DNA of 64,000 bases from Globisporangium splendens (taxonomy: Eukaryota > Oomycota > Peronosporomycetes > Pythiales > Pythiaceae). Both the position numbers and the translations under genes were made by a program. This document shows positions 1-9,935 of this stretch, piece by piece. Below the pieces are notes generated by a model. That model did no database searches. It saw nothing but the letters and a program-made list of their open reading frames with translations, and had not been told where the DNA came from. The DNA lies in the NCBI GenBank assembly GCA_006386115.1, contig VFIW01000006.1, forward strand, positions 1,074,706 through 1,138,705. The letters run 5' to 3'. The first letter of the stretch is position 1. Each line of letters opens with the position of its first letter.

Positions 1-2125
1 GGGATCTGGCTTCGTGGTTCATAAGGTTCACGAAGTGCATGACCGTCGACGAATCCTGGCACGCCTTGCGCTGCGCGTGATAGTGGACGCCGAGAGCCAA
101 CAACGGATCGATGTCCTTCAAGGACGATGGCTCATTGTTGCCACCGACGACCTGGAGAGTGAGCTTCTCGCCCGCCGCACTGGTGCAAAACGTGACGATC
201 ATCTTTTCGTGGCTGCGTGGGTCGAGGTTGATAGTCGCATCCACCCGCGAGGACGTCGTTCGATGACGAATCACGGCTTCGTCCATGTTCCATATGCAAT
301 GCAGCGGCGCGTGGAGCAACGTCAGCTGGTTTCGTATCCTTTCCATGCGCTTCTCGACGTACGACGGATCGGTCGAGATGCTGTGGTGTTCGCTTTTCGA
401 GAGCGAACGAACGTTGCGCCGCTGCGTGTACCGATGCAGCCACCCATTCGATGCTTTGAAATCCGTGAGCGACACGACGACTTCATCTGGCAAGTCCGAG
501 CTGAACTCGGCGAGAATCTTGTTGCGGAACTCCATGGCTTTCGACTGCAGGAGATCGCCCGTGACTTTCAGCGTTGGTGCTTCAAACTCGACTTGCACTT
601 GCCACTTGTACAGCATGTCCTCGATGATCGACAGCTTGTGCTGGTATTGCAGCACCTTGCGGTGGTTCGTAGTCTCCGAGTGCGCCTGCGCCGAGATCGC
701 TTCTTTTTCCTTGACCATCTTGGTCACAGCCGTGCGCGACACGCCGAATTTCTCCGCTGCTGCGCCTTGTGAGCCGCCTTGTTCCACAAACGCCAGAATC
801 TCCAACTTCTCGACGTTTGTCTTGCGGACGCGTCTGCCTTTCCGATTTGCTGCTGTCGTCGCTGCTGTAGCACTGGCATTAGTAGGTAACAGCTCCACGC
901 CATTGTCCTTCACGGGTACGACCGAATGGCTCATAACTATCGGGGTGTCTCCATCGACGGAGACGGAATTGGTTGTCATAACGCTCGCCGACGCCATCTT
1001 TGCATCTCCAGAAGCTGGAAAGAGCCCTTGTTGGATACCAAGAGAATCTGAAGCAGGAGGTACACTCTCCGTCACGTTTTCTGCTGGCGCCGTCGTCAAA
1101 GTCGTTGTCGTAGTCGTACTACTAGCGACAGTTGTAACCGCTTCGCCCGCCACGTCGCTCGCACTACGCGTGGCTTTGGTCCAGATCGCTTCTCGCTCTT
1201 TCACCATTTTGGTCACGGCCGTCCGTGAGATACCAAACTTTTCCGCGGCGGCAACGTGTGTACCGCCCTGCTCGACAAAGTGCAGGATCGCGAGTTTCTC
1301 TTCTTTGGACTTGCGCACGCGCTTGGCTTTGCTGCTGCTTCCCGATGAATCCGTTGAATTACTTGAATGGGTCATTAGTTCTGCACTCGCCGCCTTCACT
1401 GGCGTCAACAGGTTCGCGTCTGCTGCAGCAGTAGTACTCGCGTCGCTCGACGTGTGTGAGTCTTGGTCGTTGATGTCTGCAGTTGCTTTGCGCTTCTTAC
1501 CTACTTGAGGCTCAGTACTTTCCGACGATGATGCACGAATTGCAGCATGCTTGTCGTCGTCCTCAGTGGTCTCTGAATCCGATGCAACAGCAGCAGCTAC
1601 TGCCGTAGCAGCAGTTGCTGTGGTAGATACCTCCACAGCGTGCTTCAGGATCCTGGAGACTTCAGCGCGTTGCAGCCCGAATCTCGCGGCCGCAGCCGTC
1701 ACAGAGCCCCCGTTCTGCATAAACTCCATGACCGCACTGCTCCGCACCTTGTCACCACGCGCTTGGTCTCGTTCCTCTGCTGCAGTCGTGGCATCGTCGA
1801 CTGACACCATGACGGACTCATTTTGACTCTCGATGCTGTTTCGCGCCACTGACACCATGACAACAGCATCAGCGCCGCCAGCGATCTCTCCATCCACGTC
1901 AATAGAAGTGCTCGTATGATCCTGAGCGCCTGCATTGTCGTCATTCGGCGCCACACCGTCATTGTCACCCTCCGCTAGGGCGACAGCGCTTCTGCGCGTG
2001 GTCCGCTTCACCGGGAGCGGATTTTTCGCCAGCGGGGAGCTCGCGGTCTGCGCCACAACGTCCGGTGCACTCGGGGGAGTCTTGTTGTTGCTGGCCACCG
2101 CAGTGGCCTCGGGCGCGTCGTCCAT
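1..2125 (-). CDS. Transposase-like protein with three psq-type HTH repeats, CENP-B-type HTH and start of a DDE domain (partial)
   Basis: The frame is open from ATG 2125-2123 to the window edge, giving 708 codons with no stop, so the C-terminus is missing. The first ~120 residues are low-complexity. Three related helix-turn-helix repeats follow: about 122-163 (QNGGSVTAAAARFGL), 270-312 (VEQGGTHVAAAEKFGISRTA) and 432-475 (VEQGGSQGAAAEKFGVSRTA). The last two are close copies and the first is degenerate. Residues ~505-585 resemble the CENP-B/Tc5-type HTH (KWQVQVEF, FKASNGWLHRY). From ~610 there is a DDE-endonuclease start (CIWNMDEAV, MIVTFCTSAGGEKL), as in pogo/Tigger/jerky-like elements. Either a pogo-like transposon or a host gene derived from one would fit. 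The family call rests on motifs; the domestication question is open because the catalytic C-terminus lies outside the window. An antisense reading frame at 285-1508 on the + strand is a shadow. Confidence 0.8.
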   Translation of the reverse strand, partial: MDDAPEATAVASNNKTPPSAPDVVAQTASSPLAKNPLPVKRTTRRSAVALAEGDNDGVAPNDDNAGAQDHTSTSIDVDGEIAGGADAVVMVSVARNSIESQNESVMVSVDDATTAAEERDQARGDKVRSSAVMEFMQNGGSVTAAAARFGLQRAEVSRILKHAVEVSTTATAATAVAAAVASDSETTEDDDKHAAIRASSSESTEPQVGKKRKATADINDQDSHTSSDASTTAAADANLLTPVKAASAELMTHSSNSTDSSGSSSKAKRVRKSKEEKLAILHFVEQGGTHVAAAEKFGISRTAVTKMVKEREAIWTKATRSASDVAGEAVTTVASSTTTTTTLTTAPAENVTESVPPASDSLGIQQGLFPASGDAKMASASVMTTNSVSVDGDTPIVMSHSVVPVKDNGVELLPTNASATAATTAANRKGRRVRKTNVEKLEILAFVEQGGSQGAAAEKFGVSRTAVTKMVKEKEAISAQAHSETTNHRKVLQYQHKLSIIEDMLYKWQVQVEFEAPTLKVTGDLLQSKAMEFRNKILAEFSSDLPDEVVVSLTDFKASNGWLHRYTQRRNVRSLSKSEHHSISTDPSYVEKRMERIRNQLTLLHAPLHCIWNMDEAVIRHRTTSSRVDATINLDPRSHEKMIVTFCTSAAGEKLTLQVVGGNNEPSSLKDIDPLLALGVHYHAQRKACQDSSTVMHFVNLMNHEARS

Positions 2126-2416
2126 TTCGTCGTGTATCTGCCCACGTGCTTTCTATCGTTCGCGCTTTCGAACGTTTGAAAGAGGCAGAAGAGTGACCTC
2201 CGTTCATCCAAATAGTGACATTTCGGTAAAATCACACAGAAAAATGACATACAATTCATTTGAGTGACGGTCTCAGTATAGTGACTTTACACCCCTTTGA
2301 GTGACATACTCTGTCCTGTAGCTTGATCTGCAATTTGTGGTACAAATATAGGTTGACCTATAAACTTCTGATTCTGTGGTCAGTGAGCACTCAGAAGTCG
2401 TCATAGAAACACGAAA
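2126..2416. promoter_or_regulatory. Divergent intergenic region with an array of AGTGAC motifs
   Basis: This gap lies between the start codons of the HTH/DDE gene (-) and topoisomerase II (+). AGTGAC occurs at 2192-2197, 2214-2219, 2263-2268, 2280-2285 and 2300-2305, all in the same orientation. Two copies share the 10-mer TTTGAGTGAC (2259-2268 and 2296-2305). A variant ATGAC is at 2244-2248. Binding-site function is inference. Confidence 0.6.
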
Positions 2417-5400
2417 ATGTGGCGCTGTGCGGCGAATGCGAATGCGAGCGCGAGTGGAAGGCGCCGCGCGCTGCGCTCGGCCGGCGGGTTCGCGAATCCA
2501 CTGAGCGCTGCTCGCGCTGACACTGCGCTCCGTGCTGGCGGTGTTCTCAGCGCTCCTCATGCCGTCGTTGCAATGCGAATAGCTCCGGCAGCAGCACTTG
2601 TCCGCTTCCAGAGCAGTTCGCTGGTGTCGTCTTCTTCACACACAGCAATTGCAAAGATGAACATGAAGGCATCACTATTGCCACTATGGACGCGTGCTAG
2701 CGGACGCATGCGCACCTTGACGACGTCGTTGGAGAGCAGCGTCGAGTCGATATACCAGAAGAAGACCCCGCTGGAGCATGTGCTACTGCGTCCAGGCATG
2801 TACATTGGCTCCGTCGAGACGACGAAGGACACGATGTGGATTCTCTCCGAGAGCGACGGAAAGCAGCGCATGAAGCAACAGGTCGTCGAGTACGTGCCTG
2901 CGCTGTACAAGATCTTTGACGAGATCATCGTGAACGCGGTCGACAACAAGGTTCGCGACCCCACCATGCGCCACTTGGATGTAGTCGTGGACCCGGGCAA
3001 CAAGGCGAATGGCTTCAAGCCCTGGATCTCCGTACACAACGACGGCCGCGGTATCCCCGTGAAGTTCCACAAGCATGAGCGAGTGTACGTGCCTGAGCTC
3101 GTGCTTGGCCACTTGCTCACGGGCTCGAACTTTGACGACACGAGTGCGCGGTTGACGGGTGGTCGTCATGGCTACGGTGCCAAGCTCACGAACATCTTCA
3201 GCCAGGAGTTTGTCGTCGAGACAGGGGACACGAACACAGGGCTCAAGTACAAGCAGGTGTGGCGCAACAATATGCGTGAGCGCGGTGAGCCTGAGATCAC
3301 GAAGATGGAGCCTGGCGAGAAGGATTTCACGCGTGTGTCGTTCTCACCCGACTTGCCCAAGTTTGACATGGACAAGTTAACGACTGGGATGGTGCGCGTG
3401 CTCACGAAGCGCGTATTCGACGTCGCAGGCTGCTTGTCGGACGTCGAGGTGACGCTGAACGGCAAGAAGCTTCCGATATCGGGCTTCGAATCCTACATCC
3501 AAGCCTTCCAGCACTCCACAACGACGAGTGTCGATCCTATTACTATGGATCCTAGTGGCGATGTGGCTACCCCGACCACCGTAGCTTTAGAAAGTGAAGT
3601 TACTGGTGCAGGCGATGTGCCGTACATTTACTCGCGCGTGAACAAGCGGTGGCAGATCGGTGTACTGCCGTCGGACATTGGCTTTGTGCAAGTGAGTTTC
3701 GTGAACGGCATGTCGGCGCTTCGCGGCGGGACGCACGTCAACTACGTCGCCGACCAACTCTGCCGTCGCATCGCTGATCATGTGAACAAGAAGCACGCGG
3801 AGCTCAACATCACTGCGGCTCAGGTGAAGCCACATCTTGCGCTGTTTATCAACTGTCTGATCGAGAACCCGACGTTCGACTCGCAGATGAAGGAGTACAT
3901 GTCGTCGCGTCCGTCGACCTACGGCTCGGTGTGCATCCTCTCGGAGCGGCTCTCGAAGCTCGTGATCAGCAACTCGGGCATCGTCGAGCGCGTCATCGAT
4001 GCTGCTCGATCCAAGCAGCGCGCTGCGCTGATGAAGAAAGTATCGTCGCCGCGGTCCAAGACGAGTGTGAACGTGCCCAAGCTCGAGGACGCGAACCTAG
4101 CAGGCGGTCCACGATCGAACGAATGCGCACTAATCTTGACCGAGGGCGACTCGGCCAAGGCGCTCGCGGTCTCGGGGCTCGCCGTGGTTGGACGCGACAA
4201 GTACGGTGTGTTCCCGCTGCGTGGGAAGTTGCTGAACGTGCGTGATGCGACCGTGGCGCAGCTCTCGAAGAACGCCGAGTTTGCACACTTGTGCACGATC
4301 CTCGGGCTCAAGATGGACGAAAAGTACGACACGCCCGAGAAGCGGCAGCAGTTGCGGTACGGCAAGGTCGTGATCATGACGGACCAGGACCACGATGGCT
4401 CGCACATCAAAGGGCTGCTGTTCAATCTGTTCCACACGTTCTGGCCCGAGTTGCTCGAATCTGGCGCGTTCATGAGCGAGTTCATCACGCCAATCATCAA
4501 GGTCACGCCGACTCGGAAAGGCAAGGGCAAAGACAAGGGTGTGCTCAGTTTCTTCAGTTTGCCCGAGTATTTTGAGTGGAAGAGCACGCAGTCGCAGGAC
4601 GATCTGAAGCAGTACTCGATCAAGTACTACAAGGGTCTGGGCACGAGCACGAGCGCCGAAGGACGGGAATACTTTCAGGATCTGGACAACCACATTATCG
4701 ACTTCCAGTGGACTGGCGACCAAGACGGCGATGCTTTGGATATGGTGTTCAGCAAATCGCGCGCCGGAGACCGCAAGGAATGGCTGCTGAACGAGTACAC
4801 GCCCGAGTCGTTCCTGGACACGAGCAGCGGCAGCGTGAGCTACCGCGACTTCGTCAACAAGGAGCTCATCCAGTTCTCGCACGCCGACAATGCGCGGTCG
4901 CTCCCGTCCGTCGTCGATGGCCTCAAGGTGTCGCAGCGCAAGGTGCTCTTCGCGTGCCTGAAGCGCAAGCTGACGAAAGAAGTCAAGGTCGCGCAGCTTG
5001 CGGGTTACTGCAGTGAACACACGGCGTACCACCACGGCGAGGCCTCGCTGCACTCGACGATCGTCAATATGGCGCAGGACTACGTCGGCGCCAACAATCT
5101 GCCATTGCTGTACCCATCGGGTCAATTCGGAACGCGGTTGCAGGGCGGCAAGGACGCGGCGAGTCCACGATACATTTTCACGCTGCTGCAAAAGTATACG
5201 CGCATGCTGTTTCCCGAGGAAGATGACGCGCTGCTCAAGTATGTCAACGACGACGGGTTCCCCGTTGAACCGGTGCACTACGTGCCGATCCTGCCGATGC
5301 TGCTCGTGAATGGCGCCGAGGGCATTGGCACGGGTTGGTCGACGTCTATCCCATGCTTCCACCCCATCCACATCATCGACAACCTGCTGCGCTTACTCGA

Positions 5401-6349
5401 GGCTGGGGATGCTGGAGAGGACCCTGATGCCGTAAAGCTCGAGACGATGACGCCGTGGGCGAAGGGCTTCCGTGGCGAGATCCGTCAATCTGGGGACCAC
5501 ACATTTGTGTCACGAGGCAAAGTGGCGCAGGTGAACACGACGACGATGCGGATCTCGGAGCTGCCCGTGGGTAAGTGGGTCGAGGATTACAAGAAGTTTT
5601 TGTGGGACCTCGTGGCCAAGAAGACGATCCGCTCGTTCTCGGAGCACCACTCGGAGCGCGACGTGCGCTTCGACGTGAGCCTCTCCAAGTCGGATCTCGC
5701 GAAACTCGTGACCAAGAACGACGACAACGATGATGAGGCTCTCGTCAAGCTGTTCAAGCTCGAGTCAAGCATCAGCACGGGCAACATGCACGCGTTCAGC
5801 ACCGACGGCAAGCTCACGCGCTTCGACTCGAGTGAAGACGTTCTGCGCGCGTTCTACGACGTGCGTCTCGCATTGTACAGCGAGCGCAAGGCGTACATGG
5901 AGACCAAGCAGGCCAAGGAGCTGCTGAAATTGCAGAACCGGATCCGATTCATTGAGCAAGTCTCACATGGCGACTTGCAGATGGTGCTGAAGGAGCGGCT
6001 GCCAAAGTCTGCGCTTGTTGGATTACTGCGTGAGCACGGATTCTCGCCTGCATCGGCGTTCCGAGACGAGCTGCCAGCGGATGGCGCGGCTTTACCGTCT
6101 GTGGCTGAAGCCGAAGACGAAGATGAGAGCACTGAGGATGAGCAAAGTCAAGGCGCAGAGTACGACTACCTGCTGAACACGTCGCTGCTGAGCTTCACGA
6201 AGGAGCACGCCGAGAAGCTGCAGAAGGAGCACGACGGCAAGCACGAGCGGCTCGAGCAGCTGCGCGCCATGACGCCTGCGCAGGTCTGGCGCCACGAGCT
6301 GCTGCAATTGCGCACCGCATTGGTGCACGACAAGGAGTTTCACGTGTAG
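2417..6349 (+). CDS. TOP2: DNA topoisomerase II, short form with presequence-like N-terminus
   Basis: Intronless, 1310 aa. It is a type IIA topoisomerase that passes one DNA duplex through another in an ATP-dependent way. The ATPase domain begins near residue 105 and includes EIIVNAVDNKVRDP at ~169 (Mg/ATP helix), NDGRGIPV and the TGGRHGYGAKL loop. The TOPRIM region has EGDSA at ~576 and DQDHDG at ~656. The active-site tyrosine is in ASPRYIFT, about Tyr919. The core ends near 1300 with HDKEFHV, so the long variable C-terminal domain of nuclear enzymes (yeast 1428 aa, human 1531 aa) is absent. The first ~100 residues are rich in Arg, Ala and Ser with a single acidic residue and contain VRFQSS, like a mitochondrial processing site. 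Mitochondrial targeting is an inference. An internal Met could instead start a nuclear form. A 413-aa antisense frame here is a shadow. Confidence 0.95.
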   Translation: MWRCAANANASASGRRRALRSAGGFANPLSAARADTALRAGGVLSAPHAVVAMRIAPAAALVRFQSSSLVSSSSHTAIAKMNMKASLLPLWTRASGRMRTLTTSLESSVESIYQKKTPLEHVLLRPGMYIGSVETTKDTMWILSESDGKQRMKQQVVEYVPALYKIFDEIIVNAVDNKVRDPTMRHLDVVVDPGNKANGFKPWISVHNDGRGIPVKFHKHERVYVPELVLGHLLTGSNFDDTSARLTGGRHGYGAKLTNIFSQEFVVETGDTNTGLKYKQVWRNNMRERGEPEITKMEPGEKDFTRVSFSPDLPKFDMDKLTTGMVRVLTKRVFDVAGCLSDVEVTLNGKKLPISGFESYIQAFQHSTTTSVDPITMDPSGDVATPTTVALESEVTGAGDVPYIYSRVNKRWQIGVLPSDIGFVQVSFVNGMSALRGGTHVNYVADQLCRRIADHVNKKHAELNITAAQVKPHLALFINCLIENPTFDSQMKEYMSSRPSTYGSVCILSERLSKLVISNSGIVERVIDAARSKQRAALMKKVSSPRSKTSVNVPKLEDANLAGGPRSNECALILTEGDSAKALAVSGLAVVGRDKYGVFPLRGKLLNVRDATVAQLSKNAEFAHLCTILGLKMDEKYDTPEKRQQLRYGKVVIMTDQDHDGSHIKGLLFNLFHTFWPELLESGAFMSEFITPIIKVTPTRKGKGKDKGVLSFFSLPEYFEWKSTQSQDDLKQYSIKYYKGLGTSTSAEGREYFQDLDNHIIDFQWTGDQDGDALDMVFSKSRAGDRKEWLLNEYTPESFLDTSSGSVSYRDFVNKELIQFSHADNARSLPSVVDGLKVSQRKVLFACLKRKLTKEVKVAQLAGYCSEHTAYHHGEASLHSTIVNMAQDYVGANNLPLLYPSGQFGTRLQGGKDAASPRYIFTLLQKYTRMLFPEEDDALLKYVNDDGFPVEPVHYVPILPMLLVNGAEGIGTGWSTSIPCFHPIHIIDNLLRLLEAGDAGEDPDAVKLETMTPWAKGFRGEIRQSGDHTFVSRGKVAQVNTTTMRISELPVGKWVEDYKKFLWDLVAKKTIRSFSEHHSERDVRFDVSLSKSDLAKLVTKNDDNDDEALVKLFKLESSISTGNMHAFSTDGKLTRFDSSEDVLRAFYDVRLALYSERKAYMETKQAKELLKLQNRIRFIEQVSHGDLQMVLKERLPKSALVGLLREHGFSPASAFRDELPADGAALPSVAEAEDEDESTEDEQSQGAEYDYLLNTSLLSFTKEHAEKLQKEHDGKHERLEQLRAMTPAQVWRHELLQLRTALVHDKEFHV

Positions 6350-6832
6350 CCATTTCGCATAGAGAATGAATGTAAAGACTGATCCACAAGAGCCACATAG
6401 CAAAAAATAAATAGAAGTCCGCATGTCTGAAGCGTTCCCGTGCATAGTCGTGTTTGGATTAGCAACCGTAAATAATGACACAAGTCATGATTGGTGTAAA
6501 ATTGTGTTCCGAAAAGCGTTTCTGCCAATGGGGAGTGCGTCACCGTAGGAAAGGGGGGAGGAGGCTGCCGTCTCACTTTTTTTTGGCTTGCAAAAGAGAA
6601 CGCGAGAACAGGTGTGGAGACAGAGGCGGCGATCTTCTGTGTGTGTGCGTGTGTATATGTGTGTATATGCATGTGCATGCACGCGTGTGTGTGCTGTACT
6701 ACGTCTGTCTCGCCTGCAGCTGTCTCGTGGCGTGGCTAGGAAGAGCGATTGTGATGCTTATATTGCTGTTTGGGATAGGAAATTCTAATGAATGCTCGGT
6801 TGCTATGGTGTTTATTTCTTGTAGGAAGCACG
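6350..6832. repeat. Intergenic region with a 57-bp alternating purine-pyrimidine tract
   Basis: No gene is seen between TOP2 and the UEV gene. From 6638 to 6694 every base alternates pyrimidine and purine without a break, mixing TG, CG, TA and CA steps. Such tracts are prone to the Z-DNA form. A poly-T run (6576-6584) lies just upstream. Confidence 0.7.
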
Positions 6833-7497
6833 ATGTCGAAACCTGGAGCCGAAGTAGTGATTGGTACGAAGTATGCTGGCGAATCTGTATGCGCGTCGCT
6901 CTTTCGGTAGACCCGAAATGGACGGAGCGACGCGTAGAATGCGATGGAAAGTTGAACTAATGGGTGGATTCTTTCTTTCTGTTTTGTTTGTTTGTTGTAT
7001 GCGTAGTGCCTCGTAACTTCAAGCTCTTGGAGGAGCTCGAAAGCGCCGAAAAGGGACATGGCGACATGAGCATCTCGTACGGATTAGAGCAGGCAGACGA
7101 CATCTTCCTCACAAACTGGATCGGCACGATCCTCGGTCCTGCTGGGGTACATGCTTTGCTGTTCATTTGCACACTGCTTTAATGCTGTTGCCGTAACGCA
7201 ATGGTGGTGTTTGTATTTTCGCCTATTCAGACGTGCCATGATGGCCGCATCTACAGTCTGCGCATCCACTGCGGCGACCAGTACCCGAACATCCCGCCGG
7301 AGGTCGCGTTCACGTCGCGCATCAACATGAGCTGCGTGGACGCACAGACCGGACGCGTCGACCCGCGACGACTCCCGGCGCTCGTGAACTGGAACCGCAG
7401 CCTCGGCATCGAGAACGTGCTCGTCGCGATCCGCAACGAGATGGCTTCGCCAAACAACCGACGCCTGCCGCAACCACCAGAGGGCTCGTCCTTTTAG
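6833..7497 (+). CDS. UEV1: Ubiquitin-conjugating enzyme E2 variant (UEV1/MMS2)
   Basis: Three exons, 6833-6863, 7007-7146 and 7231-7497, give 145 aa, the usual UEV length. UEVs lack the catalytic cysteine and pair with Ubc13 to build Lys63-linked ubiquitin chains in DNA-damage tolerance and signalling. The protein reads [12 protein letters not shown] at the start, then a [20 protein letters not shown] block, [13 protein letters not shown] with [13 protein letters not shown], and ends [12 protein letters not shown], the family's hallmark tail. No Cys is present at the position of the E2 active site. The first exon codes only ten residues; joining ATT-G to TG-CCT restores the conserved VPRNF. 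Family assignment is firm; whether it acts as the Mms2 or the Uev1A type cannot be told from sequence. Confidence 0.93.
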
Positions 7498-7800
7498 ATG
7501 CGGAGCATACGCGGCCATCGTGATGATGGAAACTGGGAAAACATGGAGAGAAAGAAAAAGAGAGAGACGAGGAAGGCGACAGCAGCAGCATCGGCGCAAT
7601 AGGACAAAGCCACCGCTCGATGCATCGGAAACAAGGGATCAAGACTAGCTTTGTGTGGTTGAAGGTGTCGTGATTTCCGTCTTTGCCCAATGTATCTTTT
7701 TGCATGTGCACACACACATCCACCTTGTTTCACACCCATTGTCTTGCTCAATTGGTTTTGCTTCTATCATCCCATCATCATACTTGTCAACTAGTATCTC
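7498..7800. other. Convergent intergenic spacer
   Basis: This spacer lies between the UEV gene (+) and the lamin-tail gene (-). It is CA/GT-rich and carries a GA-rich stretch near 7540-7575. No coding signal or repeat of note is seen. Confidence 0.5.
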
Positions 7801-9819
7801 TCAGTCTGTCTTCGTCGCCTTTTCCTTCATTCGTCTGGCGTGGAGCAGTGGGTACTGTAGCAGATGCAGCAGCGTCGCGATGCCACGCACAAAGTCCATG
7901 CCGGTCGAGATCGTGAACAGCGGGATGAGCACGTACCCGACGATCTTCCACGTGAGGGAGGGCTGGTCCTGGAACGGCAGCAACAGCAGCAGGTGCGTCA
8001 GGAGCTCCTTGCCCACGCCGCAGAGAAAGATCGCGCGTCGGAATTTGTAGTCCCATCGCGAGGCTTCTTTGAAAACTGGGTGCCACTGGCTGCGAAACTC
8101 AAGAAAGCCCAGTTGGATTGCCACAATGTTGACAGCCGAGATGCCGAGCTCAAAGCACAATAGACACCGGAAGGACGACGCCAGTGCCGGGTACACGTGC
8201 TCAAGCGATGTGTATAATGCGACAAGCGTGAGCTGATCGAGCACGACGGACGCGAAGCTCATGACCGACACGAGCAGCCCGCTCTTGATCCACAAGCTGA
8301 TGCGCCGCGTCATCACGTCGCACGCCGTCATCAGCACGACGATGCGCAGCAGCTTGGTGCGTAACTGCGGGCCAAGCGCCAGTCCAAATTCGAACTGCCG
8401 CTGGTTCTGGAAGATCGAGAGCAGCACGTAGATGAGGATGGCGCGTAGACACTCGATGAGCGGTGCGAGGAAGATGCCGAGAAAGTGCGCAAACAGTGAC
8501 TTGTCCGACACGACGTCCCAGTACCGAGAGAACACGTACACGTCGTCACAAGCGCGTCGGTGATGGCGTTGTTCTGCGGGACTTTGTGTGGTGGTGCTGG
8601 CAGTGCTGCTACTCTGAGGCTCGTCGAGTAACTCGGGCGGTGACAGACACCCGACGCAGAACTGCGTATCGTACACGGATCGCACACTCGTCGGGTGGTG
8701 CGAGATACAGTTGAGCACGCGGAACTCCTTCTTGCCGTCTTCGTAGATTTTCAGCGATGCGACTGCAGCCAACGAGAGGATAACAGCGTCAGAGTGATGA
8801 GCCCCTCATCACACACACACACATAGAGATCTCTGTTACCTTCGGTCATCATGGGATCCAGCAGGAGCACTTCGTTCGTTGTCTCGGATGTGAAGAATGG
8901 CGCATTGCGGAGTGAACCACCCGGTCGCGTCCAGAACAGATACGGCTCCAGCACGTTGTCCGTGTCCAAGTCCACTCCTCCTGCAGAAAAACAACAACAC
9001 ATACACACCAATGACAACAACGCTAAGTCTATTGCTTGCTCGTAGTCTACGACGCAATAATGACACAGACACACATAGACGCATACCTGGAGAGCACCAG
9101 ATCGTGACCTGGTCGCCTGCGAGCAACGTGTACTTTCGCGGGAACTGGAACATGCTGTTGCCGTCGGTACTCGCGACTGCGTACCCCGTCAGATCGATTG
9201 ACTGCATCGACACATTCGAATATCCACAGTGTCATGACTACGCATTAATGTATCGTACATATGCGTACGCAGCAGCAAGAAGAAGCAGAGACGCACACCA
9301 CCAACCTCTTCGGAGGGATTGGAGATGACGACCCACTGACGCTCGACGTTGGCGCGCGAGATGTAGAGCTGCTGCATGACGATCTTGTGGCAGATCTGCA
9401 TGGACGCGCGCGCCACCTCGCGGTCGAGCTCCGCGAGACGCAGCCGCCGCAGCAGTGGGTACTTCATCTGATAATAGGAGCAATGAGGAGAAGGACGCGC
9501 ACGCAGCTCACGAGCGGAGCTGCAGCATTCGCGTCGGATGCGCTCAGCGGCAGTTGGTCAGTCGCGATAACACAGACGTTCAGAAAAGACTCGCGCCAAT
9601 AAAAACAAAGAGACTGACACCAGTACATGTATCGTCTTCCACAGGCATTAAAATACATGATCTCAACTTGATGCATCAACTTAAATGGACACTTACGATG
9701 ACAGCAATGCATGTATTTATACAGGTCTCGATGGCACCACTTCTTTTATCCAATGGGTGTGCAGAACGACGATATTGCAGCCAACCCACTGCGTTTGCTG
9801 CTCGAATCTTGAGGGGCAT
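7801..9819 (-). CDS. Lamin-tail-domain protein with a polytopic membrane C-terminus
   Basis: Five exons (complement): 9697-9819, 9306-9467, 9087-9201, 8840-8980 and 7801-8762; about 500 aa. Residues ~80-135 read as a lamin-tail (LTD) immunoglobulin-like fold: WVVISNPSEE, IDLTGYAVAS, MFQFPRKYTLLAGDQVTIW and CSPG. A short segment (LEPYLFWTR, NEVLLLDP) follows. From ~255 to the end there are several hydrophobic spans, such as LFAHFLGIFLAPLIECL, LLSIF, LLVSVMSFASVVLDQL, FELGISAVNIVAIQL and KIVGYVLIPLFTIS. Exon 2 uses a weaker GTTGGT donor. The start is uncertain: the second exon opens with its own ATG (9467), and the first exon is proposed only because its GTAAGT donor and frame fit. The LTD call follows family motifs. 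The membrane part matches no family I know, and its function is unknown. Confidence 0.75.
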
Positions 9820-9935
9820 CGTGGTCAGTTGACGCACTCACCATTGTCACGGATGGATGGCGCTTCGATGGCGGCGACGGAGGACGGCTACAAGTACCAC
9901 CACCACGTTATCCATCCGATCGTCTAAGTATGGTT

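Noticed and set aside
285..1508. 407-codon open frame on the + strand
   Set aside because: It is the antisense of the HTH/DDE gene; the - strand reading gives recognisable domains while this one is Ser/Cys/Val-rich without motifs.
4130..5371. 413-codon open frame antisense to TOP2
   Set aside because: It is a shadow of strong codon bias in the topoisomerase gene; composition is His/Arg/Val/Leu-rich with no family features.
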